Part shown: positions 7,420 through 15,955 of the stretch, one piece after another
Numbering within the stretch: the first letter of the stretch is position 1
Layout: the number at the start of each line of letters is the position of its first letter
Position numbers and translations under genes: made by a program
DNA from: SVFI01 sp045546735
Lineage (GTDB): Bacteria > Bacillota > Clostridia > Lachnospirales > Lachnospiraceae
Reading direction: 5' to 3'
DNA: 42,819 bases
NCBI GenBank assembly: GCA_045546735.1
Contig: JAZQDJ010000070.1
Span: 1-42,819 of the forward strand
Notes under the pieces: generated by a model
The model's database searches: none
What the model was told of the DNA's origin: nothing
Seen by the model: the letters and a program-made list of their open reading frames with translations, nothing else

Positions 7420-7869
7420 ATGTTAAATGTAGGACAAATTGAAGAAGGCTTTGTACTCGACCATATTCAGGCCGGAAAAAGTCTTGCTATATATCATCTT
7501 CTGCAGCTTGATAAAGTAGACTATACGGTAGCTATTATCAAAAATGCCCGCAGTAATAAACTCGGAAAAAAAGATATCTTAAAAATTGAATGTGATATCA
7601 CCAAAGTGGACCTCGACGTCCTTGCCCTGATTGATAAAAATATTACAATCAATGTGATTAAAAACGGCGAAATCATCGACAAAAAGGAACTCTCTCTTCC
7701 GAAGGAAATCAAAAACATCATCCAGTGTAAAAACCCGAGATGTATCACTTCCATCGAGCAGGAGCTTCCGCACATTTTTGTTCTCTCCGATGAGACAAAG
7801 CAGATTTACCGCTGTAAATATTGTGAAGAGAAATACAACGAAAGAGCCCAGCAGTTTGCAAACTGGTAA
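7420..7869 (+). CDS. pyrI: Aspartate carbamoyltransferase, regulatory chain
   Basis: PyrI binds nucleotide effectors and bridges PyrB trimers. The 149-residue protein has an N-terminal allosteric domain (residues ~1-98; GFVLDHIQAGKSLAIYHLL, NARSNKLGKKDILKIE) and a C-terminal zinc domain with four cysteines: C-x4-C at KNPRC and C-x2-C at RCKYC. The QCKNPRCIT and YRCKYCEEKY parts are diagnostic. AAGGAG is 7 nt upstream of the ATG. A strong bidirectional terminator follows immediately, ending the nitroreductase-pyrBI transcript. Confidence 0.95.
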   Translation: MLNVGQIEEGFVLDHIQAGKSLAIYHLLQLDKVDYTVAIIKNARSNKLGKKDILKIECDITKVDLDVLALIDKNITINVIKNGEIIDKKELSLPKEIKNIIQCKNPRCITSIEQELPHIFVLSDETKQIYRCKYCEEKYNERAQQFANW

Positions 7870-7871
7870 GA

Positions 7872-7900
7872 AAAAGGGAATCCCTCGCGGATTCCCTTTT
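7872..7900. terminator. Bidirectional terminator between pyrI and lepB
   Basis: AAAAGGGAATCC pairs with GGATTCCCTTTT around a 5-nt loop. There is an A run on one side and a T run on the other, so it can end both convergent transcripts. Confidence 0.9.
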
Positions 7901-7914
7901 CGTTTTATATTCTA

Positions 7915-8514
7915 TTATTCAGTTAAATCAGCAAACGACGGAAAATACCGAAAAATTGCTTTTCCTAAAATTGCATCCTCGTTTACAAAACAATATTCCT
8001 TTTCTATTGCCTCCTCAACATTCGAAGCCAGTCCGTTCATCACTGCTTCTCCCGCCCAATATCTGCCGTCCAGAGAATTGTTTCGGTTATCTCCCATAAC
8101 AAAATAGCATCCTTCCGGAACTTCCAAAGTCAGTCCGTGATTTTCAACAATCCAGTGTTCTTTCAAATAAGGCTCCTCAATCGCAGTTTCGCTGCCGTCA
8201 ATATATACTTTTGCATCTCTGATTTCTATCGTCTCACCCGGAAGGGCAATCACTCTCTTAATATAAATCTCCTCCGGATCCACCGGATACTTAAAAATTA
8301 TAATATCGCCTCTCTGCGGCTCATCGAACAGATACGACAACCGGAATCCAATCAACCTGTCTCCCGGTAAAATCGTAGACTCCATAGAACCGGTCGGTAC
8401 ATTTGCGTTTACAATCACAAAACTATTCAGCAAAATCGCTGTTACCAACGCCGCCAGAATTACTTTCCCCCAGGAAATCACTTCCGCCAAAATTTCTTTT
8501 TTCTTATCAGTCAT
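7915..8514 (-). CDS. lepB: Signal peptidase I
   Basis: This membrane serine protease removes signal peptides from secreted proteins. From the chosen start it has 199 residues: a single N-terminal membrane anchor (~residues 14-37), the catalytic serine in TGSMESTILPGD near residue 43, the catalytic lysine in IYIKRVIALPGE, and the GDNRNNSLDGRYWG box E near 140 (the last G is A here). The ATG at 8514 is preferred because AAGGTGG is ~5 nt upstream; an in-frame GTG three codons earlier lacks a good site. It is monocistronic, with its own promoter at 8541-8569 and the terminator shared with pyrI. Confidence 0.95.
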   Translation of the reverse strand: MTDKKKEILAEVISWGKVILAALVTAILLNSFVIVNANVPTGSMESTILPGDRLIGFRLSYLFDEPQRGDIIIFKYPVDPEEIYIKRVIALPGETIEIRDAKVYIDGSETAIEEPYLKEHWIVENHGLTLEVPEGCYFVMGDNRNNSLDGRYWAGEAVMNGLASNVEEAIEKEYCFVNEDAILGKAIFRYFPSFADLTE

Positions 8515-8540
8515 AGTTTCCACCTTTCTGTCACATGGCT

Positions 8541-8569
8541 ATTATAAATGTTTTGCTGTCTTTTGCCAA
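8541..8569 (-). promoter_or_regulatory. Promoter of lepB
   Basis: TTGGCA, 17 nt, TATAAT on the minus strand, placing the transcription start near 8534, about 20 nt before the ATG. Confidence 0.75.
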
Positions 8570-8581
8570 GTATGATATAGT
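8553..8581 (+). promoter_or_regulatory. Possible promoter of the helicase gene
   Basis: TTGCTG, 17 nt, TATAGT on the plus strand. It overlaps the divergent lepB promoter, so the two may compete or be co-regulated. Confidence 0.45.
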
Positions 8582-8619
8582 CAGAATTAGGAAAAAGAAA
8601 CGACAAAGTTGGGGGTTCT

Positions 8620-11322
8620 ATGAAAGAAAACTTATATAAAGACCATATGAAATTTAAAGGGACGTTCCGCAGTTATCAGCAGCGTGTCCTTGATCACAGC
8701 GACGAATATTTAAAAGACAAACGTCTTCATATTGTAGCAGCTCCGGGATCAGGAAAAACGACACTCGGAATCGAGCTGATTACGCGTTTAGGAGAGCCTT
8801 GTCTGATTCTGACACCGAGCATCACCATCCGGGAGCAATGGGGCGCCAGAATATCCTCTTCTTTCTTAAACGAAAATGAGAAGTCGGAAGAATGGATTTC
8901 TTCTTCCATCAAACAGCCTCTTACTATTACAACGATTACATATCAGGCACTTCACAGTGCTTATACAAGATTCCACGGTCCTTTGCCGGATGATAACGGC
9001 GAAATAACAGGCGATACGGACGATACCGTTTCCATCACTTGCGAAGAGAATGAAAATGCTGTTGACTACTCTGATTTTGATTTAATTGCAACCATCAAAA
9101 GTGCCGGAATACGCACAATCTGCCTGGACGAGGCGCATCATCTGCGCAGCGAATGGTGGAAAGTTCTTGAACAGGTCATCAAAGAACTCGGTGATGACAT
9201 TACTTTAATATCACTGACTGCCACTCCGCCATATGATTCGACTCCTGCGCAGTGGAAACGCTATACCGATCTTTGCGGACCGATTGACGAAGAGATTTTT
9301 ACACCGGAACTTGTAAAAGATAAAAATCTTTGTCCTCATCAGGATTACGTGTACTTCAACTACCCGACAGAAGAAGAATTGGCAACTGTCCGCGCTTTCC
9401 GTCAAAACATCAAAGATGTTTTTGCACACCTTTCCAAAGACGATAAGCTCCTTGCAGCTATCCGGACACACAAAGGACTTGCCGACGAAAAAGGATACAG
9501 CGAATTTTTCCTTGACCACCCGGCGTACTTTTCTTCCTTACTGATTTATTTAAATTCACATCAGGTTCCGCTTTCCTCTTATTTGCGCAATCTGATCGGA
9601 ACAAAGGGAAAACTTCCGCAGCTTACTCCGGACTGGATGGAAATTTTGATGCAGGGCTTTTTGTATGACGATATCGAATCCTACGGTGACTGCGAGGCTC
9701 TGCGCGAGGAACTTACGGATTACCTGAAAGAACATCGCTGCATCGTCCGCAAAAAAGTCACTTTGCAGGAAGATGATTCCATCCGCAAACTCCTTCTTTC
9801 AAGTAAAGGGAAATTAAACAGCATTATCGAAATCACCAAAGCAGAATCCAAAATTCTCGGTTCTTCTTTGCGTGAACTTATATTATGTGACTATATCAAA
9901 AAAGAATATATGTCTGCCATCGGTGACAGCGCGCGGAAAATCGAGGACAACGGCGTTCTTCCGATCTTTGAACGTCTTCGCCGCGAACTACCGAAAGAAA
10001 TTAAACTCGGCGTATTGTGCGGTTCCGTTGTAATCATTCCGTCTACCGCCATCGGTACTTTGGAATATTTATTGGTCGAACATGGTACCTCCGGAAAATT
10101 TTCACCGATCGGCGATACCGGTTATCAACAGGTAACTATCTCCGGAAATAAGAGTCTTGTTGTAAAACTGATTACAGCACTCTTTGAGGACGGCCAGATG
10201 CAAATTATGATCGGCACAAAATCGCTGCTCGGCGAAGGATGGGATTCCCCGTGCATCAATACATTGATTCTTGCTTCCTTTGTCGGTTCTTTTATGCTCA
10301 GCAACCAGATGCGCGGACGTGCCATCCGTGTTTCAGCCAAGGATCCCGGCAAAATCAGTAACATCTGGCACTTAGTCTGCGTCGACGATGAAGGTCAATC
10401 TTCCGACTACGAAATGTTAAAGCGGCGCTTTGAATCCTTCCTCGGTGTCGGTTATAATGAAAACCGCATTGAAAACGGCTTAGAACGCCTTTCCACTATC
10501 AAAGAACCGTTTACACAGGCGAACATAGCTGCGATGAATGCGGAAACGCTTGCTCTTGCCGCCAACCGCGAGGCTTTGAAATCCAAATGGGAAAATGCGG
10601 TTATGACAGCGCAGCGTCACATGGCAGTTGAGGAAGTTCTGGAAGCAGCACCTGCTACTTCTGCACCGGGCTTTACGCTTGTATCTGCCATCACAAAGTT
10701 TGTACTTTCCCTGATTGGCGTCATCGCACTTATCGTACTTTGGAATGTGCTGAAAAAAGCAGGTGTTTCTTTCCTCGCTTTTCTCGCATTTGCCTTGCTT
10801 CTTATTCTTATCTTCAAGACACTGCGAATCGGAAACAAGATACTGATGCTTGCCTCACCAAAGAGGCGTATGCAGGCAATCGGAAAAGCCTTGCTTAAAA
10901 CTTTAAAGCAGACAGGACAGATTACAACCGCTGCTGCCAAAGTCGAAACGAAAGTTACCAACAAAGGAAATACTACGACTTGTCTGACCGGCGGAACTGC
11001 CCGCGAAAAAACAGATTTTGCCAAGGCTCTCGGCGAAATATTTGCTGAAATCGACAATCCGAGATACCTCATGTTTTCCAAGACGCCAAATCCGCTGTCA
11101 GCCTTCTACTGTCTGGCCGTTCCGGAATGTCTCGGTACAAAAAAAGAAAATGCTCAAATTTTCCATGAACATCTTCAAAAATTACTTGGTAAATATGAAC
11201 TTGTTTATACACGTACCCCGGAAGGTCGCAAGAAACTCTTAAAGGCCAGAACATACAGCCTCAGCGGTCGCTCCCGCAGTGGCATCAAACGCAAGAAACA
11301 GGTACATCAGGATTATAAATAA
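8620..11322 (+). CDS. Membrane-anchored superfamily 2 DEAH helicase-like protein
   Basis: This 900-residue protein has a complete SF2 helicase core of the kind seen in restriction/repair-type DEAD/DEAH proteins. It has Walker A APGSGKTT (41-48), motif Ia CLILTP near 61, motif II DEAH (170-173), motif III SLTATPP near 198, motif V GTKSLLGEGWDSP near 531 and motif VI QMRGRAIR near 562. A ~300-residue insert of unrecognised sequence lies between the two RecA lobes. After the core come two hydrophobic stretches (about residues 690-709 and 715-736), which suggests membrane attachment, then a ~160-residue basic tail ending SGRSRSGIKRKKQ. No nuclease, methylase or protease motif is recognised. It is alone on its strand, with a GGGGG ribosome-binding site. 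The role is unknown; DNA uptake, repair or phage defence are possible. Confidence 0.85.
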   Translation: MKENLYKDHMKFKGTFRSYQQRVLDHSDEYLKDKRLHIVAAPGSGKTTLGIELITRLGEPCLILTPSITIREQWGARISSSFLNENEKSEEWISSSIKQPLTITTITYQALHSAYTRFHGPLPDDNGEITGDTDDTVSITCEENENAVDYSDFDLIATIKSAGIRTICLDEAHHLRSEWWKVLEQVIKELGDDITLISLTATPPYDSTPAQWKRYTDLCGPIDEEIFTPELVKDKNLCPHQDYVYFNYPTEEELATVRAFRQNIKDVFAHLSKDDKLLAAIRTHKGLADEKGYSEFFLDHPAYFSSLLIYLNSHQVPLSSYLRNLIGTKGKLPQLTPDWMEILMQGFLYDDIESYGDCEALREELTDYLKEHRCIVRKKVTLQEDDSIRKLLLSSKGKLNSIIEITKAESKILGSSLRELILCDYIKKEYMSAIGDSARKIEDNGVLPIFERLRRELPKEIKLGVLCGSVVIIPSTAIGTLEYLLVEHGTSGKFSPIGDTGYQQVTISGNKSLVVKLITALFEDGQMQIMIGTKSLLGEGWDSPCINTLILASFVGSFMLSNQMRGRAIRVSAKDPGKISNIWHLVCVDDEGQSSDYEMLKRRFESFLGVGYNENRIENGLERLSTIKEPFTQANIAAMNAETLALAANREALKSKWENAVMTAQRHMAVEEVLEAAPATSAPGFTLVSAITKFVLSLIGVIALIVLWNVLKKAGVSFLAFLAFALLLILIFKTLRIGNKILMLASPKRRMQAIGKALLKTLKQTGQITTAAAKVETKVTNKGNTTTCLTGGTAREKTDFAKALGEIFAEIDNPRYLMFSKTPNPLSAFYCLAVPECLGTKKENAQIFHEHLQKLLGKYELVYTRTPEGRKKLLKARTYSLSGRSRSGIKRKKQVHQDYK

Positions 11323-11335
11323 CGTATTTCATACA

Positions 11336-11362
11336 AAAACCGGCGGGGCTTCCGCCGGTTTT
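11336..11362. terminator. Bidirectional terminator between the helicase and CobW genes
   Basis: AAAACCGGCGG pairs with CCGCCGGTTTT around a 5-nt loop, with T residues following on the plus strand and A/T on the other. It ends the two convergent transcripts. Confidence 0.9.
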
Positions 11363-11366
11363 CTTC

Positions 11367-12299
11367 TTAAACAAAACTAATAACTTCTTCCTTCGGCGCT
11401 TTTGTCTTCACGACAGACAATGCCTCAAGGACAGGTCCTTCTTTTCCGTAATCAGAGAAATATTCGATATTCACTTTCGCTGTCACTTTTACCCATTCCT
11501 TATCTTTTAACATCGCTGTTCCCGAATACTTACAAGCATATCCTAAAAACGCCATGTCATCCGCACAACAAGTCATAGCCATTCTGCCCGGAACAAAATA
11601 TCCCGCCTGCATTTTCGACGGCTTAAGTACCATCGCAAGAAACTCTATGGTCTTTCCGCGATAACGGTCCATATTGTCAAGCACGTCCAAATACCAGATA
11701 CCGTATCCCATGTCATCAAGCTTAATAACATCCGCATTTAAATCAAACGGCAGTTCTTCCTCCAGCGTCGCGTTCACTTCGCCGTTTTTATCTTCAAAAA
11801 TCAGTTCCGCTTTCTGATTAATTGCCTTGATATTACGCTTATAGGACGGGAGCTGATCAAGCACATCATCGCAGCGGTTCATGATGATAAGTTCCGACTT
11901 ACGAAGCATTTCTGCAAGAAGTGATTTCATATTCGTAAAATAAGTCGAAAACGTCGAACCATCGATACACGTAATCTGCTGCTCCACCTTCCAATGCCAC
12001 GGCATCTTCATATTCTTTACATTCCACATACCGTTGTACTCAACAATAATACGTGAAGGGCGATGCTTTTTCTCAAGTGCAATCAGCTTCTGCGAAGTGA
12101 AGTCTTCTTCCTCCTCCACAATTTCCATCACGGTATTGCTCTTTTTTAAAATATCCTCATCATATTCAATCTCGCCTTCCTCGCATACAAGCAAAAGAGT
12201 TTTTGCCTTTGACTGAAAATAAGGCTGTGATAACGTATATTGAATAAACTCGGTTTTTCCGCTATCCAAAAAACCGTTAATCATATAAATTGGAATCAT
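11367..12299 (-). CDS. CobW-like GTPase fused to a YcgQ/DUF1980-like domain
   Basis: The 310-residue protein starts with a P-loop of the CobW/UreG kind, INGFLDSGKTEF (residues 8-19), then LLLVCEEGEIEYD in the switch region. It has no CxCC metal motif. The GTPase part ends around residue 195. Residues ~215-310 (FLAMVLKPSKMQAGYF, then PGRMAMTCCADDMAFLGYAC) resemble the C-terminal domain of YcgQ/DUF1980 proteins, the partners of YcgR permeases. I infer a metal-handling role, probably zinc-related. It lies 5 nt after the His-rich CobW gene and GGAG overlaps that stop, so the two are co-translated. The fusion assignment rests on pattern memory and needs a profile search. Confidence 0.75.
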   Translation of the reverse strand: MIPIYMINGFLDSGKTEFIQYTLSQPYFQSKAKTLLLVCEEGEIEYDEDILKKSNTVMEIVEEEEDFTSQKLIALEKKHRPSRIIVEYNGMWNVKNMKMPWHWKVEQQITCIDGSTFSTYFTNMKSLLAEMLRKSELIIMNRCDDVLDQLPSYKRNIKAINQKAELIFEDKNGEVNATLEEELPFDLNADVIKLDDMGYGIWYLDVLDNMDRYRGKTIEFLAMVLKPSKMQAGYFVPGRMAMTCCADDMAFLGYACKYSGTAMLKDKEWVKVTAKVNIEYFSDYGKEGPVLEALSVVKTKAPKEEVISFV

Positions 12300-12304
12300 A
12301 ATTT

Positions 12305-13468
12305 TTACTCCTGTCCAAACAGTTTCTTCAAATTATCTTCTTTCAGTTCAGAGCCGATGACACATACCTTACCTGTATATTCTGCACCGCCACTGCGCAC
12401 TTCGCTCTCGCCCGGTACATAATCAAAATGAATAAATCCGCCGGCAATATCTGCCACCATACCTTTTGCACGAAGTACAAATCCATATGCATCCTTATCC
12501 TCAAGTTTTTCAAGAATATCTGTAATCTGCTCTTTTGTAAATTTATCCGGTGTTTCAAATCCCCAGCTTGTAAACACATCATCTGCATGATGATGACCAT
12601 GATGATCGTGGTCATGACAACCGCATGTGCAGTGCTCGCCATGTTCATGATGATGCTCATGCTCATGATGATGGTCGTGATCATGGTGATGTTCATGATG
12701 GTGCTCATGCTCATGCTCATGATGATGGTCGTGTTCGTGTTCATGCTCATGTTCATGATGATGGTCATGTTCATGATGATGGTCGTGATCATGGTGATGT
12801 TCGTGGCATCCGCATGTGCAGTGTTCATCATGCTCTGCCATAACTTCAGCCATCAATTCTGCCTCAAGATCCTTCGCATTTTCCATCGCCTCAAGAATTT
12901 TTACGCCCTCGAGCTCCTCCCAAGGAGTTGTGATAATGGCCGCTTTTTCATTCAGCCCGCGAATCAATTCGATACACTGGTTGATCTTTTCCTCTTTCAT
13001 TTCACCGGTACGGCTCAAAATAATCGTTCCCGCATGCTCAATCTGGTTTGCAAAAAACTCACCGAAGTTTTTCAAATATACTTTGCATTTCTTCGCATCG
13101 ACAACCGCAACCGCGCTTCCAAGCGAAACGTCTGCACTTTCTGTCGCATCCTCAACAGCCTTCATAACGTCAGAAAGCTTGCCAACACCCGACGGCTCGA
13201 TTAAAATACGGTCCGGTGTATATTTGCTGAGTACTTCTTTTAAAGATGTTCCGAAATCGCCCACGAGGGAACAGCAGATACATCCTGAGTTCATCTCCTT
13301 AATCTCAATACCTGCCTCTTTCAAAAATCCGCCGTCGATTCCGATTTCTCCGAATTCATTTTCAATCAAAACAACCTGCTCACCTGCAAGTGCTTCTTTT
13401 AATAACTTTTTAATTAAAGTTGTTTTTCCGGCGCCTAAAAAACCGGATACAATATCAATTTTTGTCAT
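12305..13468 (-). CDS. CobW/COG0523 metallochaperone GTPase with His-rich tract
   Basis: This 387-residue G3E-family GTPase has Walker A GFLGAGKTT (9-17), ENEFGEIGIDGG, the metal-binding CxCC motif SGCICCSL (61-68), EPSGVGK near 91 and a CobW C-terminal domain from ~296. Between them, residues 213-294 form a tract of His, Glu and Asp, mostly HHEH/HDHH units, bracketed by two copies of HCTCGCH (216-222 and 279-285). The family delivers or stores divalent metals (Zn, Co, Ni). The tract implies high capacity; the metal is not determined by sequence. It follows hflX by 45 nt and precedes a second CobW-like gene. AGAGG is the likely ribosome-binding site. Confidence 0.92.
   Translation of the reverse strand: MTKIDIVSGFLGAGKTTLIKKLLKEALAGEQVVLIENEFGEIGIDGGFLKEAGIEIKEMNSGCICCSLVGDFGTSLKEVLSKYTPDRILIEPSGVGKLSDVMKAVEDATESADVSLGSAVAVVDAKKCKVYLKNFGEFFANQIEHAGTIILSRTGEMKEEKINQCIELIRGLNEKAAIITTPWEELEGVKILEAMENAKDLEAELMAEVMAEHDEHCTCGCHEHHHDHDHHHEHDHHHEHEHEHEHDHHHEHEHEHHHEHHHDHDHHHEHEHHHEHGEHCTCGCHDHDHHGHHHADDVFTSWGFETPDKFTKEQITDILEKLEDKDAYGFVLRAKGMVADIAGGFIHFDYVPGESEVRSGGAEYTGKVCVIGSELKEDNLKKLFGQE
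12587..12832 (-). repeat. His-rich low-complexity repeat region in the CobW gene
   Basis: Imperfect tandem codon repeats (CAT/CAC, GAA/GAG, GAT) encode the His/Glu/Asp tract. Being repetitive, this segment can gain or lose units and is prone to assembly error. Confidence 0.85.
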
Positions 13469-13513
13469 ATTTATCGCCTCTTTCTTTTCTCTAAAACTAG
13501 TATAACACCTTTG

Positions 13514-14782
13514 TCAATCCTGTCTCATGTACGGTGCCAGACGCCCGAGATCTGCCTCACCGCACTCCGCTGTCACGTAAATACCATCTGCCTCATAGCG
13601 GCTTTCGATGACATTCGCATGCTCTTTCAAATAAGAGAACAAATCGCCGCGCTCATACGGCAAAAGCAGGTGACACACTTTGTGGCCGCTGTACACACGC
13701 TTTAAAATCTCATCGATCAGTTCATCCATTCCGACACGCTGTTTTGCCGACATATAAACCGCCTGCTCCGTAACCTTCGGAATCTTTACCGCATCGTCGC
13801 CTTCCAGCAAATCCGCTTTGTTAAAGACATAAAGTACCGGAACATCCGCTGCACCGATTTCCTTCAGCGTTTCCTTTGTCACTTCCATCTGCTCTTTATA
13901 ATGAGGATCTGAAAAATCCACCACATGCAAAATCAAATGAGCCGCAACCGCCTCGGAAAGTGTCGAACGGAACGCCTTTACAAGTCCGTGCGGGAGTTTG
14001 TCGATAAAACCGACCGTATCTGACAGCAGAATCGCCTTATTCTCTTTCGGCGTAATACTCCGCACCGAGGTATCAAGCGTTGCAAAAAGCATATCCTGCT
14101 CAAGCACTTTCTTTTCCTCATCGCCGATATACTTTTCCACCATCGCATTCATAATTGTTGATTTTCCTGCATTCGTATATCCGACAAGCGCCACTCGCGG
14201 AATGGCTGACTTTTCCCTCTTTTTCTGCTGTGTCTGCCGCTCTGTCTCAACCTGCGCCAATTCTTTTCTAAGTTCCGCCAGACGGTTTTCAATCTTACGA
14301 CGGTCAAGCTCGAGTTTCTTCTCGCCGGCTCCTTTATTACTCATAGAGCCACTGCCGCCGCCCTGACGGGAAAGCGCCTCGTGAAGTCCTACAAGTCGCG
14401 GAAGCATATATTGAAGCCTCGCCACCTCTACCTGCAGCATCGCCTCCCTCGATTTGGCACGCGATGCAAAAATCTCTAAAATAAGTGTCGTCCTGTCCAT
14501 AACTGCAATGCCTGTCTCATCTTTGATGTTACGAATCTGGGACGGTGTCAGGCTGTCATTAAACAAAAGCATGTCCGCATTTACCCATGCAGCTTCTTCT
14601 TTAATTTCTTCTATTTTTCCGGTACCGACATACAGGCCTTTATTGATATAAGGCAGGTTCTGTGTCATACTTCCGACTACTTCCATCCCGCACGCCTCTG
14701 CTAAAAGTGCAAGTTCTTCCATGGAATGTTCGAAATTATCTTCTGCCCCTGTATTGACACCGATTAGTAAAACCTTGTCCAT
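13514..14782 (-). CDS. hflX: Ribosome-associated GTPase HflX
   Basis: HflX is a GTPase that binds 50S subunits and splits stalled or hibernating ribosomes. The 422-residue protein has the N-terminal domain with GLYVGTGKIEEI, the glycine-rich linker ALSRQGGGSGSMSNKGAGE (~residues 136-154), a coiled coil (~155-192), then the G domain: G1 GYTNAGKST (~201-209), G3 DTVGFIDKLPHGLV, G4 NKAD and a G5-like SAKQ. I prefer the ATG at 14782 because GGAG is 6 nt upstream; an ATG at 14794 is also possible. Its promoter lies at 14813-14841. The CobW genes follow without a terminator, so they may be co-transcribed. Confidence 0.95.
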   Translation of the reverse strand: MDKVLLIGVNTGAEDNFEHSMEELALLAEACGMEVVGSMTQNLPYINKGLYVGTGKIEEIKEEAAWVNADMLLFNDSLTPSQIRNIKDETGIAVMDRTTLILEIFASRAKSREAMLQVEVARLQYMLPRLVGLHEALSRQGGGSGSMSNKGAGEKKLELDRRKIENRLAELRKELAQVETERQTQQKKREKSAIPRVALVGYTNAGKSTIMNAMVEKYIGDEEKKVLEQDMLFATLDTSVRSITPKENKAILLSDTVGFIDKLPHGLVKAFRSTLSEAVAAHLILHVVDFSDPHYKEQMEVTKETLKEIGAADVPVLYVFNKADLLEGDDAVKIPKVTEQAVYMSAKQRVGMDELIDEILKRVYSGHKVCHLLLPYERGDLFSYLKEHANVIESRYEADGIYVTAECGEADLGRLAPYMRQD

Positions 14783-14812
14783 AGTGTTCTCCATTCTTTT
14801 CCACTAATGGTT

Positions 14813-14841
14813 AGTATATACAATTCTTCCCGCGAAAACAA
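14813..14841 (-). promoter_or_regulatory. Promoter of hflX
   Basis: TTGTTT, 17 nt, TATACT, about 30 nt upstream of the start codon. Confidence 0.6.
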
Positions 14842-14860
14842 TGAATTTTCCATAAAAAAA

Positions 14861-14894
14861 GTTCCGTTTCTTCGACATTCGGAAAAAACGGAAC
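14861..14894 (-). terminator. Terminator of the aldolase-family gene
   Basis: GTTCCGTTT pairs with AAACGGAAC, followed on the minus strand by a run of seven T. It isolates the aldolase gene from hflX. Confidence 0.85.
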
Positions 14895-14906
14895 CTTTAT
14901 TTTTCA

Positions 14907-15881
14907 TTATGAACGGTCTAAAAGTTCTGTGTAAAACTCTGTGTAATCTGTTCTGCCCTGCTTCACACAATCAATCGCAGCTGACGGATGAAGATTCAAA
15001 CGTCCTGTCAGAAAGTACGGAATATCATATCCCCAAACCATACCTTCTGCTTTCAGCTTTGTCACCTGGTCTTCAATAAATTTAAGCGCCGGGTACATAT
15101 TGTACTTCGGATTCTTTAAAAATCCAAGCAAAAGCTCCATCGCACAGTTTCCTGCTCCTCTTCCGAGACAACTCATCGTCGCATCCAAAAGGCTGACACC
15201 TCTGGCAGCAGCTTCAATCGTATTAGCAAATGCTAACTGCTGATTGTCATGAGCGTGAATACCTACATATTTGTCTGCCGACTCCGCAACCGCAACATAT
15301 TTATCTGCAAGTGCACGAATCTGTTCCGGGTAAAGGGAACCGTAGCTGTCTACTAAATAAATACCATCCACCGGACTCTTTGCAAGCATATCGAGCGCCA
15401 TATCAAGATCCGACTCCTGCGCATTGGAAATCGCCATAATATTACAAGTTACTTCGTATCCTTTTGCCTTCGCATCCTCAATCATATGAAGTGCTGCAGG
15501 CATCGTATGAATGTATGTTGCCACACGTACCATATCAATGACACTGAGATCCCTGTCCACGATATCCTTTTTATAATCACAACGTCCGACATCGGCCATA
15601 ACCGCAATTTTAAGATCCGAATTATTATCTCCTACGATTCCGCGAATGGATGCCTCATCACAGAATTTCCACTTGCCGAAACGCTCCACATCAAACATTT
15701 CCTTAGAAGCCTTATATCCGAATTCCATATAATCAACGCCGGATTTTACATTTGCACGATATAAGTCATTTACAAATTCATCCGAAAAATTAAAGTTGTT
15801 TACAAGTCCTCCGTCACGGATCGTCGCATCCAGAATCTTAATATCCGAACGGACGGTCATCAAATTACCTTTCTGAGCCAT
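14907..15881 (-). CDS. HMGL-like aldolase catalytic domain protein
   Basis: The 324-residue TIM-barrel protein belongs to the DRE-TIM/HMG-CoA-lyase-like superfamily that includes 4-hydroxy-2-oxovalerate aldolase and isopropylmalate synthase. Supporting features are KILDATIRDGGLVNNF near residue 15, with the catalytic Arg/Asp, VDYMEFGYK, the YLVDSYGSLYPEQI segment and the metal-binding histidine pair GIHAHDNQQLAFAN near 211. It lacks the C-terminal communication domain of HOA aldolases and the regulatory domain of isopropylmalate synthases. No dehydrogenase partner is adjacent, so the substrate is unknown. AAGGAAG lies 7 nt before the ATG. It is monocistronic, with an operator-like promoter region. 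Confidence 0.85.
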   Translation of the reverse strand: MAQKGNLMTVRSDIKILDATIRDGGLVNNFNFSDEFVNDLYRANVKSGVDYMEFGYKASKEMFDVERFGKWKFCDEASIRGIVGDNNSDLKIAVMADVGRCDYKKDIVDRDLSVIDMVRVATYIHTMPAALHMIEDAKAKGYEVTCNIMAISNAQESDLDMALDMLAKSPVDGIYLVDSYGSLYPEQIRALADKYVAVAESADKYVGIHAHDNQQLAFANTIEAAARGVSLLDATMSCLGRGAGNCAMELLLGFLKNPKYNMYPALKFIEDQVTKLKAEGMVWGYDIPYFLTGRLNLHPSAAIDCVKQGRTDYTEFYTELLDRS

Positions 15882-15914
15882 GATAATGCTTCCTTTCTGT
15901 TTGTCTGTTTTTTT

Positions 15915-15949
15915 GCTTTATCGCTTTAAAGTGTAACGCTTTAAAGCGT
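15915..15949 (-). promoter_or_regulatory. Operator-like repeats at the aldolase transcription start
   Basis: A perfect 14-bp palindrome, ACGCTTTAAAGCGT (15936-15949), is followed by a second CGCTTTAAAG (15922-15931) and a third GCTTTA half (15915). The units start 15 bp apart and lie immediately downstream of the -10 box, where a bound repressor would block transcription. Confidence 0.65.
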
Positions 15950-15955
15950 ATATGT

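Noticed and set aside
12428..13204. Long open frame on the plus strand opposite the His-rich CobW gene, rich in Met and Val
   Set aside because: It is the mirror of the repetitive CAT/GAT codons of the real gene; composition is abnormal and there is no ribosome-binding site.
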